From Chrysiogenales bacterium (GTDB taxonomy: Bacteria > Acidobacteriota > Aminicenantia > UBA2199), in the NCBI GenBank assembly GCA_004525465.1, contig SPCN01000007.1:1-20890 (forward strand): 20,890 nucleotides of DNA, written 5' to 3'. Both the position numbers and the translations under genes were made by a program. The notes under the pieces were generated by a model. It did not search any database and was not told the origin of the DNA. It worked only from the letters and a program-made list of their open reading frames with translations. Positions 1 through 7,784 of this stretch are shown piece after piece; the stretch's first letter is position 1, and every line of letters starts with the position of its first letter.

Positions 1-1037
1 CCCAGCGAGGGGCCGATGGTCCTTTCCTCAATGTACTTCAATGGGGCCGGCAGGGCGCCGGAGCGCAATACCAGAACGATATCATCTATTTCATCTATGG
101 TAAAACGACCCTTGATGATGCCGTCACCGGAGATAACATCCTGGATTGAAGCCACGCTTTCGATGCGGTCGTCCAGGACAATGGACAACTGCTTGCCGAT
201 GTTGGCGGCTGTGAACCTTTCGAACAGGGCCGCTCCCTGGGAATTGAAAGAGAAACCAACGGCCGGGGCACCGTATTCGTCCTGGGCCCGGCGGGCGCTC
301 TTCAGGTCCTTGCCCGGGACAACCGTGGCCGCTTTCAGCACATAGAAGCCCTTGTCCAGTCGCCGCGGATTGGTTTTTACGATCTCCAGGTCATCGGGAA
401 GCTGGCCGTTGTAATCCTTCAGGGCCGCTTCCTCGGTCAGGAAAGGCCCGGATATCACCTGGCGGAACTCCAGCATGGCCGTACTTTTGATCAGAGTTTT
501 GACCCGTTCCGGGTTGTCGATGCCGGGGAGATCGATCAACAATTTGTCCCCGGCCATACCCTCCTTCTGGATGGTGGGTTCGGCCACCCCGAATTCATCG
601 ACGCGGTTGCGGATGGTTTCCAGGGCCTGGTCCACGGACTGGTCACGCAATTGCTGCTCGATATTGGGACGCAGGGACAGGGAGATCAGGCTGCCGCCTA
701 CCGTGTAGGTCCAATCGCGGAAATCGTCATCCAGGATGTCCTTGATCTTGCGTTCATCATCGTACAGCGAACCGGTGATCTCTATTTTATTGAAGCCCTT
801 GCGGACGATCCTTTCATACTTGATGCTGCCGTCTTTTAACAGGCCTTTCAATTGGGTGACGCTCATGTCGGTCTGGATAGCCAGGGCCTCGTCGGTCACG
901 ACTTCCATGATCAGGTGCATCCCGCCCCTGAGGTCGAGCCCCAAATTGATTTTTTTATCCAACGGCCATAACAGCCAGATCGACAGGGCGATCACGGCAA
1001 TGATCAATCCCACTTTCCAGGTCATAGACTTGTCCAT
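1..1037 (-). CDS. secD: Protein translocase subunit SecD (partial, N-terminal ~345 residues)
   Basis: SecD is the inner-membrane Sec accessory subunit that, with SecF, uses the proton gradient to help pull proteins across the membrane. The reading frame runs off the left edge, so the C-terminal membrane domain is missing. Visible are one N-terminal membrane segment (about residues 9-24), the hallmark GLDLRGG motif (about 33-39), the periplasmic P1 region and, at the window edge, the conserved ALPAPLKYIEERTIGPSLG block that opens the second membrane segment. An AAGGAGG ribosome site precedes two adjacent ATGs. I chose the second (1037) because its spacing is better; 1040 is the alternative. 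It lies 84 nt downstream of yajC in the same orientation, the classical tgt-yajC-secD order. Identification is very secure; only the exact start is open. Confidence 0.95.
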   Translation of the reverse strand, partial: MDKSMTWKVGLIIAVIALSIWLLWPLDKKINLGLDLRGGMHLIMEVVTDEALAIQTDMSVTQLKGLLKDGSIKYERIVRKGFNKIEITGSLYDDERKIKDILDDDFRDWTYTVGGSLISLSLRPNIEQQLRDQSVDQALETIRNRVDEFGVAEPTIQKEGMAGDKLLIDLPGIDNPERVKTLIKSTAMLEFRQVISGPFLTEEAALKDYNGQLPDDLEIVKTNPRRLDKGFYVLKAATVVPGKDLKSARRAQDEYGAPAVGFSFNSQGAALFERFTAANIGKQLSIVLDDRIESVASIQDVISGDGIIKGRFTIDEIDDIVLVLRSGALPAPLKYIEERTIGPSL

Positions 1038-1121
1038 CATGTTCCTCCTTATTATCCTAATTGCCGCATCTGCAAAAATATTTCACAGGATTTGAGAACG
1101 AATGCAGCCGCTTGTCGGGAA

Positions 1122-1418
1122 TTACTTGCTTTTTTCGCCCCCCACTTCCAAAACCGAGGAAATGGAGGATTTGGTGATCTGCACTTTGGTATTGCCGTCT
1201 ACCTGAATTTCAAAACGGTCATCCATGACCCGCGTAACCGTACCGTAAATTCCGCCGGCAGTAATGATACGTTCGCCGCCTTTCAGGGAAGTGATCATAT
1301 TTTGATGCTGCTTCTGTTTCTTACGGGCCGGCATGATGATCAGCAGGTAAAAAATGACAAAAATGATGACAAATGGAATTAGTTGCACCAGCATATTGCT
1401 CTGGGTTGCGCCATTCAT
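1122..1418 (-). CDS. yajC: Sec translocon accessory protein YajC
   Basis: This is the 98-residue small inner-membrane partner of the SecDF complex. It has one hydrophobic segment (about residues 10-29) followed by the family's basic MPARKKQKQ stretch and the small cytoplasmic domain with the SLKGGERIITAGGIYGTV signature. Length is typical. The ATG follows tgt's TAA by one base, and its ribosome site (AAAGGAG) sits inside the last codons of tgt, so translation is probably coupled to tgt. It lies directly upstream of secD, as in many bacteria. Confidence 0.96.
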   Translation of the reverse strand: MNGATQSNMLVQLIPFVIIFVIFYLLIIMPARKKQKQHQNMITSLKGGERIITAGGIYGTVTRVMDDRFEIQVDGNTKVQITKSSISSVLEVGGEKSK

Positions 1419-1419
1419 G

Positions 1420-2547
1420 TTAATCTCCTTTGTAAAGAGCTAAAAAATCCTCTTTAAATTCTATGAATTTGTGCGATTTTATAGCATACCTTATTTTTGC
1501 CATAAAATCAAGGTAGAAATGGATATTGTGAATGGTGTTCAGTATGGAGGCCAGGATCTCACGGGAAATGAACAGGTGCCGTAAATAAGCTCGGGAAAAA
1601 TTCCGGCAGGTGTAGCAATCGCAGCCTGCATCCAGGGGCTGCTGGTCGCATTTGTATCTTTGGTTCTTGATCTTGACTATGCCTCGCGAGGTGAACAGGG
1701 TGCCGTTGCGGGCGTTGCGTGAAGGCAGGACGCAATCGAACATGTCTATGCCGTTTTCCACGGCGAAGAGAATATCCTCCGGGGTGCCCGAGCCCATCAG
1801 GTAGCGGGGCTTTGCGGCCGGCAGCTGCGGTGCCAGCGGCGTCAGGATCCTTTGGAAATCGTCCAGGCTTTCTCCCACGCTCAGGCCACCGATGGCATAA
1901 CCTTCGAAATCCAAGGCAGCCAATTCATAAAGCGACCGCTCGCGCAGATCGCTGTGCAGACCGCCCTGGATGATCCCGAACTGGAAATTGCCCCGTTTGG
2001 TTTTCAGGAAACGCTCGCGGGCCCGGGCTGCCCAGAGGCCGGTCAGTTTGAGCGCTTTTTCATCCTGGGCGCGGCTGGCCGGATGGGTCGCGAAATGATC
2101 CAGAACCATTTGGATGTCGGAATCCAGGATATTTTGGATATCCACCACATCTTCGGGAGTGAGCGTGAACAGGGTGCCGTCCAGGTGCGACTTGAAGCGC
2201 ACACCGTTTTCGCTAACCCGGGCGTTAGCCTGCAGGGAAAAGATCTGGAAGCCGCCGCTGTCGGTCAGGATGGGTTTGTTCCAGGCCATGAAGCGATGCA
2301 GGGAAGCGAATTGCTTTATCACATCCGTCCCGGGACGCAGGAACAGATGGTAGGTGTTGGCCAGGATGATCTGGGCGCCCGCATCGTCGAGCTGACTCGG
2401 CGTCAGGGCCTTGACCGATCCGGCCGTGCCCACCGGCATGAAGGCCGGCGTGTCGAAAGCTCCATTCTTGGTGGTGACCCGCCCGGTCCGGGCCGAACAA
2501 CGGCTGTCACGGGCGATGGCTTCGAAAAACAAACCGGATCGAGACAA
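1420..2547 (-). CDS. tgt: tRNA-guanine transglycosylase (queuine/preQ1 tRNA-ribosyltransferase)
   Basis: The enzyme exchanges guanine-34 in the anticodon of Asp, Asn, His and Tyr tRNAs for preQ1, a step in queuosine synthesis. The 375-residue length is normal. Visible are the N-terminal TPAFMPVGT block, the DSGGFQIFSL substrate-binding motif (D96), the nucleophile in MFDCVLPSRNARNG (D271) and the zinc site C309-x-C311-x2-C314-x25-H340 with the spacing expected for the bacterial enzyme. The start is a TTG only 9 nt after the stop of the upstream TPR gene. No good ribosome site is present and no ATG exists near the N-terminal conserved region. Upstream and downstream genes are in the same reading frame across the TGA. 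Expression probably relies on reinitiation after the TPR gene. Function is secure; the start is less so. Confidence 0.96.
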   Translation of the reverse strand: MSRSGLFFEAIARDSRCSARTGRVTTKNGAFDTPAFMPVGTAGSVKALTPSQLDDAGAQIILANTYHLFLRPGTDVIKQFASLHRFMAWNKPILTDSGGFQIFSLQANARVSENGVRFKSHLDGTLFTLTPEDVVDIQNILDSDIQMVLDHFATHPASRAQDEKALKLTGLWAARARERFLKTKRGNFQFGIIQGGLHSDLRERSLYELAALDFEGYAIGGLSVGESLDDFQRILTPLAPQLPAAKPRYLMGSGTPEDILFAVENGIDMFDCVLPSRNARNGTLFTSRGIVKIKNQRYKCDQQPLDAGCDCYTCRNFSRAYLRHLFISREILASILNTIHNIHFYLDFMAKIRYAIKSHKFIEFKEDFLALYKGD

Positions 2548-2556
2548 GAGAAGTGC

Positions 2557-3582
2557 TCAGCGCTTTTTCTTTGGCTTTTGCGCCTGCTGCAGCATTTTCT
2601 CAAGCTCCGGCAGGAAGGCCTGGTAGTTTTTCAGCTGCTGCGACTGGGGAAAGAGTTCGATCAGCTGTTTGTAGGTTTGCACGGCCTCGTCGTACTCCTT
2701 CAGGTAGACATAACAGTTGCCCAGCATGACATAGACATCTTCGTTGGGCAGCTTGTTCTCCACGGCCATTTTCAGGTAAGGGAGGATCTCGTTAGCCGCT
2801 TCGGTCATCTTGGAGACGTCACCCTTGGCCAGCCTGGCCTCAAGGATGCGGAAAAGATTGGCGCCGAGGAAATAGTTGGCGTGGATGAAAAATTCAGGCC
2901 TGGCCGATCCTTCGGGGAACATGGCGATATATTTATGAAAATACTCGTTGGAAACGGCGTATTGGCCCTGGATATATCCCATCATCCCGAGAAAATAGGT
3001 GGAGTTGGCGTACAGCTCCGGGTATTCTTTGTCCAGTCCTTCGCTGGCTTGGCATTTGCCGAAATATTCACTGGCCTTCGTATACTGCTTGAGGTTGAAC
3101 AAGTTGAAGCCGAGCAGATAGTGGGCCGAGGCCAGCAGCCCATGGTTCTCTGCCTCCGGACGAGGCAAGCCGTCCAGCTTCAGCAGGAAGCTATTGGCCT
3201 TTTCATAATCCTTATTGCCGCTGGCGTTCTTGCCGGCTTCGAAAAGCGCCTGACGCAAAGCCAAGAGGGGTTTTTGGTAATCAGGCTGCAGCCGCAATGC
3301 TTCCTCGAAGCTGACGATAGCCTCGTCGATCTGCCCCTTTTCATGGAACAGGACCCCGAGGTTGTGCCGCACCATGGCGTTGTTCGGTTCAAGGGAAATG
3401 ACCTGCCGCAGCAGGTCGATGGCCTGGTCGGTCTGCTTCTCCTGGATTGCCTTTTGCGCTTTTGTCATCAGTTTTGAGACCTTTTTCGACGGTTTCTTCT
3501 CTTCGGCAGCAGGAACGGTAAAAACAGAAAAAGCGAATACCAGCAAGAGGAAAACGCCGGCAACGGCAATTCTTCTTTTCAT
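2557..3582 (-). CDS. Secreted tetratricopeptide-repeat protein
   Basis: This is a 341-residue protein with an N-terminal signal peptide (basic MKRR, hydrophobic core to about residue 22, likely cleavage near A25/A26), followed by TPR repeats. The clearest repeats lie at about residues 43-115 (alternating small/large residues with the LGVLFHEKGQIDEAI and ALRLQP patterns) and 285-325 (VMLGNCYVYLKEYDEAV). The middle also fits degenerate TPRs. The C-terminus is strongly basic (KPKKKR). A ribosome site AGGAGGT sits 7 nt before the ATG. TPR proteins of this kind act as scaffolds in the periplasm or at the outer membrane; no specific partner can be read. It sits between a sugar-nucleotide gene and tgt in one operon. 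The family assignment is firm; the role is unknown. Confidence 0.85.
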   Translation of the reverse strand: MKRRIAVAGVFLLLVFAFSVFTVPAAEEKKPSKKVSKLMTKAQKAIQEKQTDQAIDLLRQVISLEPNNAMVRHNLGVLFHEKGQIDEAIVSFEEALRLQPDYQKPLLALRQALFEAGKNASGNKDYEKANSFLLKLDGLPRPEAENHGLLASAHYLLGFNLFNLKQYTKASEYFGKCQASEGLDKEYPELYANSTYFLGMMGYIQGQYAVSNEYFHKYIAMFPEGSARPEFFIHANYFLGANLFRILEARLAKGDVSKMTEAANEILPYLKMAVENKLPNEDVYVMLGNCYVYLKEYDEAVQTYKQLIELFPQSQQLKNYQAFLPELEKMLQQAQKPKKKR

Positions 3583-3633
3583 GGTCTGGACCTCCTAATA
3601 TTTTTTTCTATTAACAGCGCCGGAAGCCCACAA

Positions 3634-4572
3634 TTATTTGCCGGCCGACAGCGTCTTTCTAAAATACTCGATGGTTTCCCGCAAACCGTCCCGCAATGCT
3701 ACTTTGATCTCCCAGCCAAGCTTTTCCCGGGCCAGGGAGATATCCGGCTTGCGCCGTACCGGATCGTCGACCGGAAGTGCCTGGAACACGATCTTTGATT
3801 TGGAAGCGGTAAGCTGCAAAACCGACTCGGCCAGTTCCAGGACCGTGATCTCCTCGGGATTGCCCAGATTGACCGGGCCGCTGAATTCATGCTGTTCCAT
3901 CATGCGCATGGTTCCGTCGATCAGGTCGGAAACATAACAGAACGAACGGGTTTGCTGGCCGCGACCGAAAATGGTTATCGGTTCTCCGCGCAGAGCCTGC
4001 ACGATGAAATTGCTGATCACCCGGCCATCGTTTAGGGCCATGCGCGGACCATAGGTGTTAAAGATCCGCACGATGCGGATGTCCACATGGTTCTGCTGCT
4101 GATAATTGACAAGCAGCGATTCCGCCACGCGTTTCCCTTCATCGTAGCAGGAACGCGGGCCAATGGGATTCACTCTGCCCCAATACGATTCCTTTTGGGG
4201 ATGCTCTTCGGGATCGCCGTACACTTCCGACGTCGAAGCTTGCAGGATGCGGGCCTTGACCCGCTTGGCCAAGCCCAGCATGTTGATGGCACCCAGGACC
4301 GATGTTTTAATGGTTTTTACCGGGTTGAACTGGTAGTGAAGAGGAGAAGCCGGGCAGGCAAAATTATAGATCCGCTCCGCTTCGAGCAATATGGGGTGGA
4401 TGACATCGTGACGGATGATCTCAAAATGGCTGTCGGCCAGCATATGGCGGATATTGTCCTTGCTGCCGGTAAAGAAATTGTCCAAACCGATCACTTCATG
4501 CCCTTTGGCCAGTAAAGCATCGCACAGATGTGATCCGAGGAATCCGGCCGCTCCAGTCACCAGGTCAATCAT
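3634..4572 (-). CDS. UDP-glucuronate decarboxylase-like NAD-dependent epimerase/dehydratase
   Basis: This is a 312-residue extended short-chain dehydrogenase. The NAD-binding GAAGFLGSH motif is at residues 7-15, the TSEVYGDP block at 114-121 and the catalytic YxxxK is Y143/K147. The sequence SCYDEGKR around the Tyr, the HPILLEAERIYNFACPASP region and the RSFCYVSDLIDG block are characteristic of UDP-glucuronate decarboxylases (UXS), which make UDP-xylose from UDP-glucuronate for surface polysaccharides. A related UDP-glucose 4-epimerase-type specificity is the main alternative. The ATG follows an AGGGGA ribosome site. The gene lies 74 nt downstream of a glycosyltransferase, consistent with a joint role in cell-envelope sugar metabolism. 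Confidence 0.88.
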   Translation of the reverse strand: MIDLVTGAAGFLGSHLCDALLAKGHEVIGLDNFFTGSKDNIRHMLADSHFEIIRHDVIHPILLEAERIYNFACPASPLHYQFNPVKTIKTSVLGAINMLGLAKRVKARILQASTSEVYGDPEEHPQKESYWGRVNPIGPRSCYDEGKRVAESLLVNYQQQNHVDIRIVRIFNTYGPRMALNDGRVISNFIVQALRGEPITIFGRGQQTRSFCYVSDLIDGTMRMMEQHEFSGPVNLGNPEEITVLELAESVLQLTASKSKIVFQALPVDDPVRRKPDISLAREKLGWEIKVALRDGLRETIEYFRKTLSAGK

Positions 4573-4646
4573 GTTTTTTCCCCTGATTCATTTCAGCACC
4601 AGGATATTGTAATCCAAAAAAGCCAGCCCTACAAGCCTAAATCTTT

Positions 4647-5333
4647 TCAGCGGAACAGGTTGTATTTTATGATGACAAAAATTGCCCGCAGACCGTCCTG
4701 CCAGTTGATCTTTTTTCCCTCGGCGTAAGTGCGTCCGTAATATGAGATGGGGACTTCATAGATCGGCACCTTGAGCTTGGCGATCTTGGCAGTGATTTCC
4801 GGCTCAAAGCCGAAGCGATTTTCCTCAATGGCTATCCTCTCCATGATCTCCCTTTTAAACATCTTGAAGCCGGTTTCCATGTCGGTCAGGTTGATGTTGG
4901 TGAAGACATTGGACAGCGTGGTCAAAAATTTGTTGCCCACCATGTGCCAGAAATACAAAACCCGATGCGCTCCCGCTCCGAGGAAACGTGACCCGTACAC
5001 AACGTCAGCCTTGCCCTTGAGGATCGGCTGCAATAAAATATCATATTCATTGGGATCATATTCCAGGTCTGCATCCTGGATGATGACCACATCGCCGCTG
5101 ACCTTGAGCAAACCGCTGCGAATGGCCGCCCCCTTGCCCAGATTCTTTTCCTGCAATACCAGCTCATCGTACTGACCGCTCATTGCCAGCAGAAGTTCGC
5201 GAGTTCCGTCGCTGGAGAAATCATCGACAATAATGATCTCCTTTTCCGCGACCGGGCTGTTGCGCACAGCCTGAATGACAGCGGCGATGGTGTTCTTCTC
5301 GTTGAACACTGGAATAATGATGCTCAGCTTCAT
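4647..5333 (-). CDS. Family 2 glycosyltransferase (dolichol-phosphate mannosyltransferase-like)
   Basis: This is a 228-residue GT-A fold glycosyltransferase. Visible are the N-terminal SIIIPVFNE strand, VDDFSSDGT (residues 36-44, nucleotide binding), NLGKGAA (64-70), QDADLEYDP with the metal-binding D87/D89 pair, and the DMETGFKMFKRE and RFGFEPEITAKIAK blocks typical of the DPM1/DPG synthase branch. It ends without C-terminal membrane helices, so it is probably a cytoplasmic, membrane-associated enzyme that loads a sugar onto a polyprenyl phosphate or extends a lipid-linked glycan. The sugar cannot be predicted. It is the first gene of the minus-strand operon ending in secD and has its own promoter at 5370-5398. 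Confidence 0.9.
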   Translation of the reverse strand: MKLSIIIPVFNEKNTIAAVIQAVRNSPVAEKEIIIVDDFSSDGTRELLLAMSGQYDELVLQEKNLGKGAAIRSGLLKVSGDVVIIQDADLEYDPNEYDILLQPILKGKADVVYGSRFLGAGAHRVLYFWHMVGNKFLTTLSNVFTNINLTDMETGFKMFKREIMERIAIEENRFGFEPEITAKIAKLKVPIYEVPISYYGRTYAEGKKINWQDGLRAIFVIIKYNLFR

Positions 5334-5344
5334 GTTGTTGTCAT

Positions 5345-5357
5345 CCGGATTTTCCGG
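5345..5357 (-). other. Small hairpin in the glycosyltransferase leader
   Basis: A perfect 5-bp inverted repeat (5345-5349 and 5353-5357) with a 3-nt loop lies between the predicted transcription start and the ATG of the glycosyltransferase gene. It could affect translation initiation, since the leader lacks a clear ribosome site. The structural role is inferred only. Confidence 0.35.
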
Positions 5358-5369
5358 GTGCGTTTGCCA

Positions 5370-5398
5370 ATTTTAGCAAAAGGCCTGATCAAAGTCAA
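5370..5398 (-). promoter_or_regulatory. Sigma70-type promoter of the glycosyltransferase operon
   Basis: On the minus strand TTGACT (5393-5398) and TAAAAT (5370-5375) are separated by 17 bp. The predicted start near 5363 gives a leader of about 30 nt, which contains a small perfect hairpin (5-bp arms at 5345-5349 and 5353-5357) just before the ATG and lacks a strong ribosome site. It faces away from the feoA promoter. Confidence 0.7.
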
Positions 5399-5466
5399 TC
5401 CAGTTTGCCGGGCGGCATCGGCTTGACCACTCAGCCAGGGCCGACTCCTTTTTCATTCCCCGGGCA

Positions 5467-5495
5467 TTGACTCGGTTGAAAAAATGGTTTATTAT
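5467..5495 (+). promoter_or_regulatory. Sigma70-type promoter of feoAB (leaderless)
   Basis: TTGACT (5467-5472) and TATTAT (5490-5495) are separated by 17 bp. The -10 box ends five bases before the feoA ATG, so the predicted transcription start (about 5501-5502) coincides with the start codon and leaves no room for a ribosome site. I see no convincing Fur box overlapping it. Confidence 0.72.
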
Positions 5496-5500
5496 ATCAA

Positions 5501-5746
5501 ATGAAAATATTATCCCTTAATCTGGTTACTAGCGGCATTCCGCATAAAATCGTTGAAATAAAATCAGGCCTGGAAGCCAGGAAAAAACTTTTGGCCATGG
5601 GGATTCACGTGGGAGATGCCATCATCAAACTCAACCATTCACGCTGGAGCCCCGTGCTGATCAGGAATGTGACCACCCGTTCCAGCAAGATCGCCATCGG
5701 CCAGGGCCTGGCCAGTAAAATACTGGTCGGAGATGACCAGCTTTAA
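5501..5746 (+). CDS. feoA: FeoA-domain ferrous iron transport protein
   Basis: This is an 81-residue SH3-like FeoA-domain protein, the usual length of free-standing FeoA. The fold's landmarks are visible: the helix ending in ARKKLLAMGIHVGDAI (the LxxMGI-x-G signature) and the closing strands (SKIAIGQGLASKILV). FeoA is a small cytoplasmic partner thought to stimulate or gate FeoB. Its last 14 nt overlap the start of feoB, a strong sign of translational coupling. The ATG has no Shine-Dalgarno sequence, and the promoter places the mRNA start at the ATG itself. The assignment is secure because of the domain and the feoB neighbour. Confidence 0.9.
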   Translation: MKILSLNLVTSGIPHKIVEIKSGLEARKKLLAMGIHVGDAIIKLNHSRWSPVLIRNVTTRSSKIAIGQGLASKILVGDDQL

Positions 5747-7655
5747 GATCGTTCTGGTCGGACAGCCCAATGCCGGCAAGAGCACCTTATTCAATGTCCT
5801 GTCCGACATCAAGGCCGCGGCCGCCAATTTTGCCGGCACCAGTGTAAAAATCACCCAAAGTTCCATTCAGCTTGAAGGTCGGTTTTTCCAACTACTGGAT
5901 CTCCCCGGCATTTATTCCCTTAATGCCAGCGACGATGCCGAAAAAATTACCCAGGAATACTTGTTGAGAGAAAAGATCGATCTGATCGTGAATGTGGTCG
6001 ATTCCACACTACTGGCACGCAGCCTCGAACTGACCAGTGAACTGCTGGAATTGGGGCTGCCCATGGCCATTGCCCTGAATATGCAGGATGAAGCCGAAAA
6101 GCGGGGTTTGAAGATTGACCACGAAAAGCTGGAAAAAGCCCTGGGAGTCCCGGTTGTCCCCACTGCCGCCCTGCACGGCAAAGGGGTGCGGCAGCTCATG
6201 GAGCGCTGCTCAAGATTGCTGAAAGCAGAGCCGCCTCCCCTTCCGGTTTTCCCCTATACTGCCCATATCGAAACTCTTGTGCAGGAATTGGCCGCGGCCA
6301 TGCCCGAACCAGCATGCGGGCAAAACGGCAACCGCCGCTTCTACGCCATCAAGTCCATTGAAAATCCGGCCATGGTCCCGCAGGGTATTCGCCAGGCTCT
6401 TGCTGCTGATAGCGCTGCTGCTTGCGCCCAGATACGGGATTATCATCAGCGCGACTGCTTTGAATCTGTGGCTTATGAAAGACACCACCTGGCCATGAAA
6501 TGGAGTGAGGAGATCTGCGAATTTGTCCCCCGTAGAACTATTCATCTGCATGACCGCCTGGACCGATTTTTTCTCCACCCGCTGTTAGGCCGCTTTTTCC
6601 TGCTCGCCTATTTCCTGGTATTTTATGCCGCCATCTTTTTCCTGGGCAACATCATCAGTGGCTGGCTTGACCCGCTGCTGAACAGGATTCCGCCCCTGCT
6701 CGTCCCCCTGCAAAAAATATCAGGTTTTCTCTGGCTTACCGCCGACGGCCTTTGGCAGGGAGTGGCCGGGTCATTGGGCGTGGTGCTCCCTTATTTTTTA
6801 CCGCTTATTTTCCTGAACGCCATTTTTGAAGACAGCGGTTACCTGTCGCGCATCGCCTTCCTGCTCGACGGTCTGCTGCACCGTATCGGGCTGCACGGCA
6901 AATCGGTGGCTGCATTCATCCTCGGCTTCGGCTGCACCGCCCCGGCCCTTTACGCCACCCGCATATTGGAAAACAAGCGCGACCGGGTTCTAAGCGCCAT
7001 GCTGCTCCCGTTTATCCCCTGTTCGGCCCGAAATGCCGTTATTTTCGCCCTGACCGCCGCCCTGGCCGGTCCGGTCTGGGCTTTGGTAATCTATTTCTTT
7101 GTGCTGCTGGTGATCGCCGTTACCGGCAAAACCATTTCTTTATTTCTGGAAAAACCCGGCGGACTGATCATGGAGATCCCCGATCTCAAAGTTCCATCCC
7201 TGCGCAACGCCATGGTCAATACCGGCCGCAAACTGAAGGAATTCGCCGTCACCGTGGTTCCCTTGCTGCTGCTGGGCAGCGCGGCCATGTCCTGGCTGGG
7301 CAGCCTGAACATCAGTAATTGGATAGACAGTTTTTTCGCTCCATTGCTCAATGGAGTCCTGGGCCTGCCAGCCCAATTGGGTACAACATTGATCTTTGGA
7401 TTTTTCCGCAAGGAATTGATAGTGGTCATGGTCAAACAGGCCCTGGGTGCGGCTTCACTGGCTCTGCTGCCGTTGACCAGCGGCCAGGCCGTGGTCTTCC
7501 TGGTTTTTGTGACCCTTTATTTTCCCTGTTTTACCACCTTCATGGTCATGGGCAGGGAATTCGGCTGGAAAACCGCTGGCGCCTCGGCAGTTTTGAGCAT
7601 CGTTGTGGCGTCACTTTCAGCCTATTTATTTCGGATCCTGTTTTTGATTTTCTGA
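5733..7655 (+). CDS. feoB: Ferrous iron transporter FeoB, compact form
   Basis: This is a 640-residue inner-membrane Fe(II) transporter. The N-terminal G domain shows G1 GQPNAGKS (10-17), a G2 Thr in AGTS (T35), G3 DLPG (55-58), G4 NMQD (115-118) and G5 around PTAA (142-145). A helical spacer domain runs to about 260. The membrane part carries the first Gate motif GCTAP (C401, the conserved pore Cys) followed by ATRILENKRDR and PFIPCSAR, and the second Gate around GFFRKE (556-561). It ends soon after the last hydrophobic segment, so it lies at the short end of the family (E. coli FeoB is about 770 residues) and lacks any extra C-terminal cytoplasmic domain. Its start lies within feoA; no feoC follows. 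Confidence 0.95.
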   Translation: MTSFKIVLVGQPNAGKSTLFNVLSDIKAAAANFAGTSVKITQSSIQLEGRFFQLLDLPGIYSLNASDDAEKITQEYLLREKIDLIVNVVDSTLLARSLELTSELLELGLPMAIALNMQDEAEKRGLKIDHEKLEKALGVPVVPTAALHGKGVRQLMERCSRLLKAEPPPLPVFPYTAHIETLVQELAAAMPEPACGQNGNRRFYAIKSIENPAMVPQGIRQALAADSAAACAQIRDYHQRDCFESVAYERHHLAMKWSEEICEFVPRRTIHLHDRLDRFFLHPLLGRFFLLAYFLVFYAAIFFLGNIISGWLDPLLNRIPPLLVPLQKISGFLWLTADGLWQGVAGSLGVVLPYFLPLIFLNAIFEDSGYLSRIAFLLDGLLHRIGLHGKSVAAFILGFGCTAPALYATRILENKRDRVLSAMLLPFIPCSARNAVIFALTAALAGPVWALVIYFFVLLVIAVTGKTISLFLEKPGGLIMEIPDLKVPSLRNAMVNTGRKLKEFAVTVVPLLLLGSAAMSWLGSLNISNWIDSFFAPLLNGVLGLPAQLGTTLIFGFFRKELIVVMVKQALGAASLALLPLTSGQAVVFLVFVTLYFPCFTTFMVMGREFGWKTAGASAVLSIVVASLSAYLFRILFLIF

Positions 7656-7747
7656 ATAAAACAACACCTTTGATCCCCTGCTGCTTGATTGAATCCTTCC
7701 TTAAAAGCCAGCTAAAAATGATTAGAAAAAATTATTTGCGCAGTGAT

Positions 7748-7777
7748 TTGACTTTTTTTTCCTTTATCAGTTACAAT
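7748..7777 (+). promoter_or_regulatory. Sigma70-type promoter of the LysE-type gene (leaderless)
   Basis: TTGACT (7748-7753) and TACAAT (7772-7777) have an 18-bp spacer. The predicted start at about 7784 lies next to the ATG at 7785. No ribosome site is present before either candidate ATG (7776 or 7785). This argues for a leaderless message and for the downstream ATG. Confidence 0.65.
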
Positions 7778-7784
7778 GACTATA

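Noticed and set aside
1852..3477. A 541-codon open frame on the plus strand
   Set aside because: It is antisense to tgt and the TPR gene, which are both clearly real and happen to share one frame; its translation shows no recognisable domain and runs across both genes.
4606..4633. Possible internal promoter before the UDP-glucuronate decarboxylase-like gene
   Set aside because: TACAAT is a fair -10, but the -35 (TTGTAG) matches at only half the positions; too weak to annotate.
5400..5460. Imperfect GC-rich inverted repeat in the divergent intergenic region
   Set aside because: Only short, interrupted arms and no T-tract; no known riboswitch or terminator pattern fits.
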